Shown piece after piece: positions 9,800-18,890 of a stretch of 64,000 nt of DNA. The position numbers were made by a program, and so were the translations under genes. The stretch is from Chloroflexota bacterium (GTDB lineage: Bacteria > Chloroflexota > UBA6077 > FW602-bin22 > CADDYW01): positions 124,001 to 188,000 of the forward strand of contig JAJPIK010000068.1 in NCBI GenBank assembly GCA_021324795.1, written 5' to 3'. Numbering within the stretch: position 1 is the stretch's first letter; each line of letters starts with the position of its first letter. Under the pieces are notes generated by a model. That model saw only the letters and a program-made list of their open reading frames with translations. It searched no databases and had not been told where the DNA came from.

Positions 9800-10061
9800 G
9801 CGGTAGAGAAGATCCTTTCGCTGGCTCCACTCATCAACGATATATTATCGGCGGAAGGTGCGCCACGAACCACCTTACTGGCTCCCGTTCCAGGTTAAAA
9901 CTGCGTTAAATCTTGTCTGGATTGCCCTTCAGTGGGTCCTTCTTTCTTTTTTAACATCTTCTCTGTAGTCTGATATCAATGAACTGAGTGTGAGCACAAC
10001 CGCTCGATCCAAGCTTTGCCAACGATACGGCCGACCGAGCAAGCAGTAAGAGGAGAGCATT

Positions 10062-12155
10062 ATGGCAACCCGAACGCTTACCTCCCCCGGGGCGGGTGGA
10101 TTTCGACCTTCAAAAGCGCTGGTCGGAACGATCACACTGGCGGTCATTGTGGGCATCCTCGCGGTGACCGGCGTTCTCGCCCGGGCACGTCAGCTTGTGC
10201 CTGGCTTACGCACTCCGTCCCCCACCTTCCAAACGACAACGGTGAGTCGGGGCAACGTGGTGGTAAGCGTCACCGCGACCGGCCCGGTCGCCGCGGTCAA
10301 CAGTACTCCTCTGACCTTCAAGACATCCGGGAAGATTACCGAGCTCAAGGTCAACGTGGGGGAGAACGTCAAGGCGGGACAGGTACTGGCGGTGCTGGAT
10401 ACCAGTGATTTGCAGACGGCATTCAACCAGGCGCAGGCAAACCTCCAGGAAGCCCAGGCAAACTTGGCTAAAGTGCAGGGTGGTGCGACCCAGGCTCAGG
10501 TCGCCGTTTCGAAGGTCGCGGTCGACAACGCGCAGACCGCGGCAGCGAGCGCCCAGGCGAACATTGCCATCAGCCAGACGAACGCAGCCAATAGCGTCAA
10601 GACGGCGCAGGGGAACGTACACACGGCGGAGTTGAGCTTGGCAGCGGCCCAAGATGCTCTGAAAGCGGCCCAGGATCAGGAAACTCATAGTCTGGCTGCT
10701 GATCAGCAGGCAATCGTCAACGCGCAGAAAAATTTGGCTGCCGCGCAAGCCACGGCGGCGGGGGATGTGCCGATTCAAGAAACGAACCTCGAAAAAGCCA
10801 AGGACGCCCTCTGGTCGGCCCAGGTGAGCCGTGACCAGACCTGTAGTCGGTCCTCCGGCGCCGATTGCCAGGCGGCAAACGCCAGTGTTGGCTCGGCGGA
10901 AACCGCATTAAATGCCGCTAATCTTCAAATGCAACAGCAACTGAAGACCGATCAGCAGCAAGTCAATCAGGCCCAGGCGTCATTAGATCAGGCGAACTCA
11001 ACGCTCGCCAACGACAAAGCCAAGCTGGATGCCGCGGTGGTGAGTGCCCAGAACCAGGTGAAGCAAGCCCAGGCTGCCCTCGACAATGCCAAGATGGGGG
11101 TGACGACGGCCCAGGCGCAGGCCACGGCAACGGTGCAGAGTGCACAGTCCCAGGCCGACCAAGCGTTGGGGGCCTTGAAGTCTGCGCAGGCCAATTACAA
11201 TCAGACGGTGGCCCCTCCTAGTGATGCCGACCTGGCGAGCGCGAAGGCGCAGGTGGTGAATGCGCAAGCAGCCTTTGACGCGGCGAAGACGAATCTGGAG
11301 AATGCGACCCTGACCGCGCCTTTCGATGCGCAGATCGCGGCGATCAACGGGGCGGTGGGAGAGTATGTGAACGGTGGCCCCGTCCCGGTCGGCGGGACCT
11401 CTCTCTTTACCCTGATTGATCCGAACAATCTCCAAGTGACGGCACAGGTCAACGAGGCTGACATTGGCAAGGTGCACCTGGGTGATCCGGTGACTTTCAC
11501 GGTGAATGCCTACCCCAACCTGAAGTTTACCGGTAAGGTCCTGACAATCCAGCCGCAAGGTACAGTCGTTCAGAACGTCGTGAACTACAATGTGACCTGC
11601 TCGATCCAGTCAACCAAAGACGCGACCCTCTACCCCGGAATGACCGCCACGGCAACGATCATCTCTGCCGAGCACGACGGAGTTCTGACTGTTCCCAATA
11701 CCGCTCTCTCCTTCGCTCAAACGGCGGTTCGTACTGGGTTGCTCCAACGACCGACCGGTGCGGGGCAGGCGACGAACGGCAGCCGACCCAACTTTCCGGG
11801 GGGTGGGACTCGACCGCAGGGCCTGGCGACGGCCGGTTTGGCCAGGAGTGGCAGTGGTAACGGCAATGGTTTTGCTGGCCGCAATGGGAACGGGAATGCC
11901 AACGCTGGTCAAGGGGCGAATGGCCAGGCTAACGTCAATCGTGGCATTCTCTTGACGATGACCAACGGGAAGCTGACTCCCGTGCCAGTCACTCTCGGTC
12001 TCACCGATGGCTCGATTACCGAGATCGACTCTGGTGTGCAAGCAGGCGAGGAAATCGTCGTTGGACAAACCGGGGGCCAAACTGGTACTGGCGGAGCCAA
12101 CGTGGGGCGACCGGCAGGCGGACCGCCAGGCGGTGCCTTCTTTGTGGGGCGTTAA
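10062..12155 (+). CDS. HlyD/MFP-type efflux periplasmic adaptor with an unusually long coiled-coil hairpin and Asn/Gly-rich C-terminal linker
   Basis: VVVSVTATGPVAAVNSTPLTFKTSGKITELKVNVGENVKAGQVLAVLDTSDLQ lipoyl half; A/Q heptads over ~280 aa; ATLTAPFDAQIAAINGAVGEYV; NLQVTAQVNEADIGKVHLGDPVTFTVNAYPN. Confidence 0.9.
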   Translation: MATRTLTSPGAGGFRPSKALVGTITLAVIVGILAVTGVLARARQLVPGLRTPSPTFQTTTVSRGNVVVSVTATGPVAAVNSTPLTFKTSGKITELKVNVGENVKAGQVLAVLDTSDLQTAFNQAQANLQEAQANLAKVQGGATQAQVAVSKVAVDNAQTAAASAQANIAISQTNAANSVKTAQGNVHTAELSLAAAQDALKAAQDQETHSLAADQQAIVNAQKNLAAAQATAAGDVPIQETNLEKAKDALWSAQVSRDQTCSRSSGADCQAANASVGSAETALNAANLQMQQQLKTDQQQVNQAQASLDQANSTLANDKAKLDAAVVSAQNQVKQAQAALDNAKMGVTTAQAQATATVQSAQSQADQALGALKSAQANYNQTVAPPSDADLASAKAQVVNAQAAFDAAKTNLENATLTAPFDAQIAAINGAVGEYVNGGPVPVGGTSLFTLIDPNNLQVTAQVNEADIGKVHLGDPVTFTVNAYPNLKFTGKVLTIQPQGTVVQNVVNYNVTCSIQSTKDATLYPGMTATATIISAEHDGVLTVPNTALSFAQTAVRTGLLQRPTGAGQATNGSRPNFPGGGTRPQGLATAGLARSGSGNGNGFAGRNGNGNANAGQGANGQANVNRGILLTMTNGKLTPVPVTLGLTDGSITEIDSGVQAGEEIVVGQTGGQTGTGGANVGRPAGGPPGGAFFVGR

Positions 12156-12171
12156 CTGCGCAGCAGAAGTA

Positions 12172-12762
12172 ATGGTGGGTAAGAATCGCCGGTTCAGGAG
12201 CACGCTCTTCGGTGTCCTCCTGACTGTCCTGAGCATCACGATGCCAGCTCCGGTATTTGCCGCAGGTACCGCCGCTCCGGCGATCAGTATCCCGCCGGTT
12301 TCGGGCACGCAGATTCTTACCACTGCCGCCGGCCTTCTGGGAATCCGGTATCGCTGGGGTGGGACAACGATGTCCGGCCTCGACTGCTCAGCTTATCTGA
12401 GCCTGGCCTGGCAGGTTCCCCGTCAAACGACGGATACGCTCGGCAGTGTGGCCTATCCGCTTAGTAAGGATCAACTGCAGCCTGGCGATGCGCTCAATCT
12501 GACAACGAGCCAAGACCCGCACCATCGTGGGCACGTGCGCATCTTCGCGGGATGGGTAGGCACCGACCATACCTGGATGTGGGTCTACGAAGAGACGCGA
12601 CCGCGGTCACTCTTCCATGCTATCCCATACGATCCGCGCTTCACGCCGATGAGACGTTACAACTACCAGCCCGGGGACGTTCGTTCGCTTGTGCCACCGC
12701 CCATGCCTCTCATTCCCATGAACCCGGCTGATCCCCGTTTGCCCAACTCGCTCTGGACGTAA
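12172..12762 (+). CDS. Secreted NlpC/P60-like (C40) hydrolase
   Basis: Signal peptide, then TTAAGLLGIRYRWGGTTMSGLDCSAYLSLAWQVPRQTTDTLGSV..., LQPGDALNL, HRGHVRIFAGW. Confidence 0.75.
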   Translation: MVGKNRRFRSTLFGVLLTVLSITMPAPVFAAGTAAPAISIPPVSGTQILTTAAGLLGIRYRWGGTTMSGLDCSAYLSLAWQVPRQTTDTLGSVAYPLSKDQLQPGDALNLTTSQDPHHRGHVRIFAGWVGTDHTWMWVYEETRPRSLFHAIPYDPRFTPMRRYNYQPGDVRSLVPPPMPLIPMNPADPRLPNSLWT

Positions 12763-13059
12763 ACGACGCTACGCGGTCCGCATTCGCTGGCGATCAGGGA
12801 GAGGAATGAAGCTAGCTTGTCCTGACCGTCTGATAGTCCGATTGGTCCGCCGATCGGCTTTGCTGATCGCATTGCTGAGTGGCTCGCCATTCCCGAGGGC
12901 TTGACTTACGTCGCTTCTCGCGTAGAGTCAGTACCAACTTGGTGACGGCTTCGGAAATCGCCTTTAGGATAGATTGATGCCGTCTGGAAGCGGCCGGCCG
13001 CCACGGTGGGAGAGAAAAAGACGCGGTATCGCGGTATCAAGGAGAGGATTGAGCTGACG

Positions 13060-14037
13060 ATGAAGATTCTGGTCACCGGTATCACCGGGCGCATTGGAGC
13101 GAATCTGGCGGCCGCTTTAGTCAGGCAGGGACACACCGTCCGAGGATTGGTCTGGCCGCGAGATGCGCGGATCGAAAAGTTGAAGTCGCTTGACGTCGAT
13201 CTCGTCGAGGGGAGTTTGACCGAGGAGGAGGACGTCACCCGGGCAGTTGAGGGGATCGACGTCGTCTATCACCTGGGAGGCGCATTTCAAGGGGGCGGCC
13301 CCTTCACGACCAAAGAGTATTTTGAGATCAATGTGCGCGGGACATTTCTCATCCTCGAGGCGGCGCGCGTCCAAGCGAACCTCCAGCAGCTTTTCTTCGC
13401 CAGCACTGACGCGCTCTATGAGAAGTACGTGCCCGGCGGGATGACCAAGCCGATCGATCCGGACCGTTCGCCACGCCGACCGCGTGGCTGGTATGCTCTT
13501 TCCAAGTCTATAGGGGAAGAGCTATGCATCGGCTACGTCCGGACCTACCAGATGCCGGTGACAATTCTCCGCTTCGCCCTCGTGGTGGGGGCCGGCGAGA
13601 TTCTCCACTTTCCCCAGTTTTACCTGAGCCGGTTGAAGGAGACCGATCCCAATCTGCAAACCGTGTGGAATGGGGAAGAGCGGCTGGTGATCGCGCGCGA
13701 CGTGAACGGACGAGCATGGCGTAAGCACATCGCTGACGTGCGCGATATCGTCGCGGGCTGCGTAGCCGCTTTAGGAAGGGCCGCCGCCCGGGGTGAAACA
13801 TTCCAGTTAGCCGGACCGTCCCCGTTCACCTGGGAAGAAGCGATCCCCTACCTTTCCGAGCGTCTCGGCATCCCGTACGTCGACGTTCGGATCAGTGCTG
13901 TGCCGACCTACTACGAGTACGATCTGAGCAAGACCCACCGCCTCCTCGACTTCCGGCCTCAGTACGACATCTTCCGAATGATCGACGACGCCTTGGCGTA
14001 TGAGCGAGGAGAGACCATCGGCGTGCTTCCGACCTGA
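13060..14037 (+). CDS. NAD-dependent epimerase/dehydratase (SDR)
   Basis: MKILVTGITGRIGANLAAALVRQGHTVRGLV; DVVYHLGGAF; YALSKSIGEELC. Confidence 0.88.
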   Translation: MKILVTGITGRIGANLAAALVRQGHTVRGLVWPRDARIEKLKSLDVDLVEGSLTEEEDVTRAVEGIDVVYHLGGAFQGGGPFTTKEYFEINVRGTFLILEAARVQANLQQLFFASTDALYEKYVPGGMTKPIDPDRSPRRPRGWYALSKSIGEELCIGYVRTYQMPVTILRFALVVGAGEILHFPQFYLSRLKETDPNLQTVWNGEERLVIARDVNGRAWRKHIADVRDIVAGCVAALGRAAARGETFQLAGPSPFTWEEAIPYLSERLGIPYVDVRISAVPTYYEYDLSKTHRLLDFRPQYDIFRMIDDALAYERGETIGVLPT

Positions 14038-14106
14038 GCGGGTGGAAAGAGCCTTCCCCCAGGAGAGAGGAGATTTGCTCCATCTCAAATCCATCTTGAC
14101 GCTCAC

Positions 14107-14151
14107 TTCTACAAGTGCTACGCTGCGCACAGCAGCGTAGCACTTGTAGAA
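14107..14151. repeat. Perfect inverted repeat, 20-bp arms (ttctacaagtgctacgctgc / gcagcgtagcacttgtagaa), 5-nt loop
   Basis: Arms 14107-14126 and 14132-14151; lies between the epimerase and GntR genes. Confidence 0.9.
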
Positions 14152-14172
14152 TGACTCTATCAGAGGATCAGC

Positions 14173-14886
14173 GTGTCAGCAATCGCGAAGCCGTCGGGTG
14201 CACTGCGTGCCCTGCCGCGGGAGCGGTTGATCGATCGCGCGACGGTCGCGATCAAGGATTTTATCCTGGCGAACGGTCTGTCTGGCGGCGATCGGCTTCC
14301 GTCCGAGTCCGAGCTGGCCCGCTCGCTTGGTGTCAGTCGTAACGTCGTACGCCAGGCGGTCTCCTCCCTCGAGACGCTCGGGATCGTCCGAGTGGCGCAC
14401 GGACGGGGGATTTACGTTGGAGACGTGGCCGACACCGATGTCTTCCGCCAGCTCGCGAACTGGATCGACACCAGTGAGCTCAATAACCAGGAGTTCATCC
14501 GAGTCCGCGCGATTTTTGAGCGCGGCATTTTTGAGATGGTAATCGAACGGGCAAGCGACGATGATTTCGATCATCTCGAATCGCTCGCCGTCGCGTTGCG
14601 CGATGCCTCGACCCCGGAGGATGTCAATCGCCTGCATGACGAGTTCCACCAGGCGCTGTTGGCGACAACCGGCAATCGCTTCCTGATGACCTTGGGTACG
14701 ATCCTTAACCGCTTTTTCTGGTCGGTCGCTTACAGTGGGCCGCACGTCCATCGCGTTCAGCCTCCCGCGTTGCAACAGAGCCACATCCATCTCGTCGAGC
14801 TATTGCGTCAGCGCGATCCGGCCAAAATTCCCAAAATGGTGGCCATCCATTTGGATGTCTTAGATAGGGATGGGGAGGTCGTCTGA
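14173..14886 (+). CDS. FadR/GntR-family transcriptional regulator
   Basis: GDRLPSESELARSLGVSRNVVRQAVSSLETLGIVRVAHGRGIYVGD wHTH followed by an all-helical FCD-type domain. Confidence 0.9.
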   Translation: MSAIAKPSGALRALPRERLIDRATVAIKDFILANGLSGGDRLPSESELARSLGVSRNVVRQAVSSLETLGIVRVAHGRGIYVGDVADTDVFRQLANWIDTSELNNQEFIRVRAIFERGIFEMVIERASDDDFDHLESLAVALRDASTPEDVNRLHDEFHQALLATTGNRFLMTLGTILNRFFWSVAYSGPHVHRVQPPALQQSHIHLVELLRQRDPAKIPKMVAIHLDVLDRDGEVV

Positions 14887-15825
14887 GTGGTCTCTTACAT
14901 CGTGCGCCGACTCGTGAGTCTCTTACTGACGATGGTCGTCGTCACGATAGTGATCTTTGCTTTGATGCACTCGGTGCCCGGCGGCCCGTTCGCTTACGTC
15001 AACAGCCAGCAACCATTACCGCTATTTGCCTACCAAAACATCCTGCACAAGTACGGCTTGGACAAACCGGTCTGGCAACAGTACCTACTCTGGCTAAGGG
15101 CCGCGTTGCAAGGCGACTTCGGCATTCCCTATGAGAGCCCGACGGAGACGGTCACTGGTTTGATTGCTCGAGCCTGGCCGATCACTATCCGGATTGGGTT
15201 AATCACGCTAGTGGTCGCCTATATGCTCGGCTTGACCCTGGGCATCGTGGCCGCGTTCAAGCAAAACACCTGGATCGACGGCGCCATGACCTTTCTCGCG
15301 ACCTGCGGCATTGTCCTGCCGAGCTTTGTCGTCGGGTTCATTCTGATCGACCTGTTCTCGGTAGAGCTTCACTGGCTCCCAACCGGCGGTTGCTGCGAGC
15401 CCAAGCAGTACATCATGCCGGTGATCGCTTATATGCTCGGACCAATGGCTAACGTCGCGCGCTATACCCGGACCAGCATGCTCGAGGTGATGCGCTCGGA
15501 ATACGTCACAATGGCGCGTGCTCGTGGGCTACCCGAATGGCGGATCTTACGTCGCTACGTCTTACGCACGGCGTTGATTCCGCTGATCACGATCCTCGGT
15601 CCAGATATTCCCAACATTCTCACCGGCTCTATCTTTATCGAGGCTACTTTTGCGATTCCAGGACTTGGCGGCTACTTCACCACGGCGAGCGAAACTCGTG
15701 ACTATCCCATGATCATGGCGCTAGTGCTGATGGTCAGTTTTCTCTGGGGTACGCTCTACCTCCTGAGCGACATCGCTTATACTCTCGTCGACCCGAGGGT
15801 GCGGCTGGAAGGGCTGGCTCGATGA
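14887..15825 (+). CDS. Peptide ABC transporter permease (DppB/OppB-like)
   Basis: VSYIVRRLVSLLLTMVVVTIVIFALMHSVPGGPF; RYTRTSMLEVMRSEYVTMARARGLPEWRILRRYVLRTALIPLIT. Confidence 0.92.
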   Translation: MVSYIVRRLVSLLLTMVVVTIVIFALMHSVPGGPFAYVNSQQPLPLFAYQNILHKYGLDKPVWQQYLLWLRAALQGDFGIPYESPTETVTGLIARAWPITIRIGLITLVVAYMLGLTLGIVAAFKQNTWIDGAMTFLATCGIVLPSFVVGFILIDLFSVELHWLPTGGCCEPKQYIMPVIAYMLGPMANVARYTRTSMLEVMRSEYVTMARARGLPEWRILRRYVLRTALIPLITILGPDIPNILTGSIFIEATFAIPGLGGYFTTASETRDYPMIMALVLMVSFLWGTLYLLSDIAYTLVDPRVRLEGLAR

Positions 15826-16712
15826 GTGCCATCGCCACGATCGCCCAGGTCATTCCGCGTCGTCGTGTGCACTCGTCGCCCTGGGGCGATGCCTGGCGGC
15901 GTTACCGCCGTAATCGTATGGCCCTGGTCAGCGCTTTCATCGCCGGGCTTACCGTCTTTCTGGCGATCTTTGCGCCGCTCATTGCACCTTACAGCTTCAG
16001 TTACGCCGACTTGGCAGCGACTCTCCAGGGACCGAGCGCGCACCATCTACTCGGCACCGACGAGATCGGGCGTGACGTGTTGAGTCGCTTGATCTATGGC
16101 GCGCGGACGTCGATGACGGTCGGATTTCTGGTGCCGTTGATTGGGCTTCTGATTGGGATGCCGGTCGGCGCGGTGGCGGGCTGGTTTGGCCGAAGGAGTG
16201 ATTTCATTGCGCTACGGCTGATCGAAGCGTCGACGGCAATCCCTCCCATTCTGGTCGGTCTACTCCTTATCGCCATCTATGGTAGTGGGCTGTTCCACGT
16301 GACGCTGTTTCTCGGTATCGTCAGTTGGGTGCCATTCGCTCGGCTCACCCGTGCCCAGTTCATCGCGCTACGGGAGCGGGAGTTTGTCACCGCGGCGCGA
16401 GCAATTGGCACTCCGCCCTGGCGGATCATGCTTCTGCATATCCTGCCGAATGCCGCGGGACCAATCATTCTACTGTTCGCCCTTTCGATTCCTGCTGCCA
16501 TATCGGCCGAGGCGAGCTACAGCTTTCTGGGGCTCGGTGTCCAGGATCCAGTCCCGAGTTGGGGAAAGATGATCACCGAGGGAGGGCAATATATCCAAAT
16601 CGATCCGCTTTTCAGCCTGCTGCCGATGCTCTGTCTTGCACTGACCACACTCAGCTTCAACTTCGTTGGTGACGGTCTGCGCGATGCGCTCGATCCAAAT
16701 GCCTTGGAGTGA
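15822..16712 (+). CDS. Peptide ABC transporter permease (DppC/OppC-like)
   Basis: HHLLGTDEIGRDVLSRLIYGARTSMTVGFL; EREFVTAARAIGTPPWRIMLLHILPNAAGPIIL; overlaps the upstream gene. Confidence 0.92.
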   Translation: MSAIATIAQVIPRRRVHSSPWGDAWRRYRRNRMALVSAFIAGLTVFLAIFAPLIAPYSFSYADLAATLQGPSAHHLLGTDEIGRDVLSRLIYGARTSMTVGFLVPLIGLLIGMPVGAVAGWFGRRSDFIALRLIEASTAIPPILVGLLLIAIYGSGLFHVTLFLGIVSWVPFARLTRAQFIALREREFVTAARAIGTPPWRIMLLHILPNAAGPIILLFALSIPAAISAEASYSFLGLGVQDPVPSWGKMITEGGQYIQIDPLFSLLPMLCLALTTLSFNFVGDGLRDALDPNALE

Positions 16713-16904
16713 AATCCGGGAACAGTGGCTTGCTCTTCAGGCAGAGAAGGGGTCGGGCCTCATCCGAAAGCAGAACAGAAAGGGGTGTTGTTGAACAGCA
16801 AATATCAGAATTAGGGGCTACCAGGCTGTCTTGGTGGTTGCCACGCGATGAATGAAGAGACACGACGTCGCGTGATGGAGCAAATTGAAGGGAGAGACAC
16901 TCTG

Positions 16905-18824
16905 ATGAATCGATCCATGCGTGATTCCTTGAACGTTGTCTCCCGGAGGATGAGCCGCCGGGGACTCCTGGCCGTCGCCGGAGCTGGGGCCACGGCACTC
17001 CTGGCCGCCTGCGCCGGCCAGACGGCTGCGCCGACGGCCGCGCCCACGACGGCCCCGGCCGCTCCAAGCGCACCGCCGGCAACGGCGACACCGGCTCCGA
17101 CGGTCAAGCCGGTGCAGATCAGTACAGCAGTGCCGGCGACAGCGACGCCAGCTGCTGCCGCGAGTACGGGTGGGAGCACGAATGCCTGGGGTAAGCAGCT
17201 ACCAGCCGACGCGGCGCCTCCGTCGAAGCAGGTTTCCATTGGCTTCAATAACTCCGAGGGCGCCAACTATAAGGCGATGGACTTCTACGAGGCAGTCTAC
17301 GCGCGCGCCCCCGAGCCGGATCTCTTCAACTGCCCGTTGACCCGCATCGATAACAATTTCAATATTCATCCGGGTCACGCGACGAAGTGGGATGTCTCCA
17401 AGGACGGGCTGACTTGGACGTTCACTCTTAAGAAGGGGGCGAAGTGGACCGATGGGAACGAAGTCACGGCGAACGATTATGTACAGACATTCCGCTATAG
17501 TGCTGACCCCAAGCACGCCTGGGATTTCACTTGGTACTGGCAGGGCGTGATCAAGAACTATACCGAGGCGACCAAGGGGACGGTGCCGACTAGCCAGATT
17601 GGTGTACGGCAAGGCTCGGATCCGTATACCCTCATCTTCGAGACCGAAGTGCCGGTTCCTTACATGCCTGCCCAATTACTCTACTCCTGGCCGCTGTCGG
17701 CCGCTGGTCTTGCCAAGTACGGGTCGGGCACTTACAACACCAACCCACAGACGAGCATCAGCTTCGGGCCATACGTTCTCAACGAATGGAGCCCGGACCG
17801 TCGCGTCGTCGTCACGCCGAACAAGCTCTATCAGGGCGACATTACCCCGTTCATTGAGACGATGATCGGCAATATCTACAAGGGTGGCAGCCAGTTCCAG
17901 CGCTTCCAGGCGGGCGAGATCGATAGCACCGAGGTGTTCAAGCCGGACATCCAGGTCGCTCAGAACGACCCGAAGCTGAAGGACCTGCATCTCTACGTGA
18001 ACCCGCAAGACTTCCGCGTTTTCTATGCCTTCTTTGACGTGACCAAGAAGCCATGGGACAACCTAAAGGTACGTCAGGCCTTTGCTCACGCGGTCGATCG
18101 CGACTCAATTATTAAGGCTATCCTTGCACCACTGGCGATTCCCGCGTACGGCGCGCTCATGCCAGGTTATCCGTCCTCGATCAACGACGACCTCAAGTCG
18201 TTGACGAACTACGATCCGGCTAAGGCGAAGCAACTCCTAGCCGAAGCGGGCTACCCTGACGGAAAGGGCTTTCCGGAGGTCACCTTCTACATCCGCGGCA
18301 ACGGCCCGGCAACTGACCCGGCGGTGACCCAGGCGCTCGCGGCGGGCTGGCAGCAAGTGCTTGGCGTGAAGATCAATCTCCAGAATCTGGATCAGCCGAC
18401 GTTCATGACCAAGCTCAACGCGAAACCCACCCAGATGCCTTTCGGCTGGATCTCCTACGGCATGGATTACTTCGATGCCTCGAACATGCTTGGCGTCTGG
18501 AAAGGTGGCGGTCGCCACAACTGGAACAATGCCCAATACGACAAGCTGCTCGCCCAGGCTGGTCCGGAGACCGATCAGGACAAGCGAAACTCACTCTATG
18601 CCGATGCCCAGAAGCTGCTGACTGGTGAAGCGAGCTCGATCTTCGTCTATTTCCAGTTGCACGGCTACTATTACCAGCCCTACTTTAAGGGTCCCGCGCT
18701 GGAAAAAGACAAGTACAATTACGACGGCATCGAGTGGCCCGGGATTGGCACGGCAACCTTCGATCTGCCCAATCTCTACATCGCCAACAACGTCGATCAG
18801 TATCGCCACGCGGCACCCGCGTAG
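16905..18824 (+). CDS. Peptide ABC transporter substrate-binding protein (SBP family 5), Tat-like lipoprotein signal
   Basis: SRRMSRRGLLAVAGAGATALLAACAGQ; YKAMDFYEAVYARAPEPDLFNCPLTRID; SKDGLTWTFTLKKGAKWTDGNEVTANDYV; exact start uncertain (ORF opens at 16848). Confidence 0.9.
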   Translation: MNRSMRDSLNVVSRRMSRRGLLAVAGAGATALLAACAGQTAAPTAAPTTAPAAPSAPPATATPAPTVKPVQISTAVPATATPAAAASTGGSTNAWGKQLPADAAPPSKQVSIGFNNSEGANYKAMDFYEAVYARAPEPDLFNCPLTRIDNNFNIHPGHATKWDVSKDGLTWTFTLKKGAKWTDGNEVTANDYVQTFRYSADPKHAWDFTWYWQGVIKNYTEATKGTVPTSQIGVRQGSDPYTLIFETEVPVPYMPAQLLYSWPLSAAGLAKYGSGTYNTNPQTSISFGPYVLNEWSPDRRVVVTPNKLYQGDITPFIETMIGNIYKGGSQFQRFQAGEIDSTEVFKPDIQVAQNDPKLKDLHLYVNPQDFRVFYAFFDVTKKPWDNLKVRQAFAHAVDRDSIIKAILAPLAIPAYGALMPGYPSSINDDLKSLTNYDPAKAKQLLAEAGYPDGKGFPEVTFYIRGNGPATDPAVTQALAAGWQQVLGVKINLQNLDQPTFMTKLNAKPTQMPFGWISYGMDYFDASNMLGVWKGGGRHNWNNAQYDKLLAQAGPETDQDKRNSLYADAQKLLTGEASSIFVYFQLHGYYYQPYFKGPALEKDKYNYDGIEWPGIGTATFDLPNLYIANNVDQYRHAAPA

Positions 18825-18837
18825 GTCGCTTCGTCCC

Positions 18838-18872
18838 GCCCCTGGCCACCGCCATTACGCGGAGCCAGGGGC
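18838..18872. terminator. Hairpin gcccctggc / gccaggggc between SBP and ATPase genes
   Basis: 9-bp inverted repeat 18838-18846 / 18864-18872; no T-tract, could be attenuator or mRNA-stabiliser. Confidence 0.4.
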
Positions 18873-18890
18873 AGTTCAAATGAGCCCGAG

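Noticed and set aside
10400-11300. Strong short-period nucleotide repetition (caggcgcaggc, gcccaggc)
   Set aside because: Explained by coiled-coil Ala/Gln heptads of the HlyD adaptor, not a DNA repeat element
13524-13724. LSPVLPEPVEG-like peptide in an alternative frame, resembling dispersed-repeat peptides
   Set aside because: The same DNA encodes a conserved epimerase segment (FPQFYLSRLKETDPN), and no inverted repeat was seen; probably coincidence
17020-17180. Low-complexity Ala/Pro/Thr-rich repeat
   Set aside because: Typical linker after the lipobox of a substrate-binding lipoprotein
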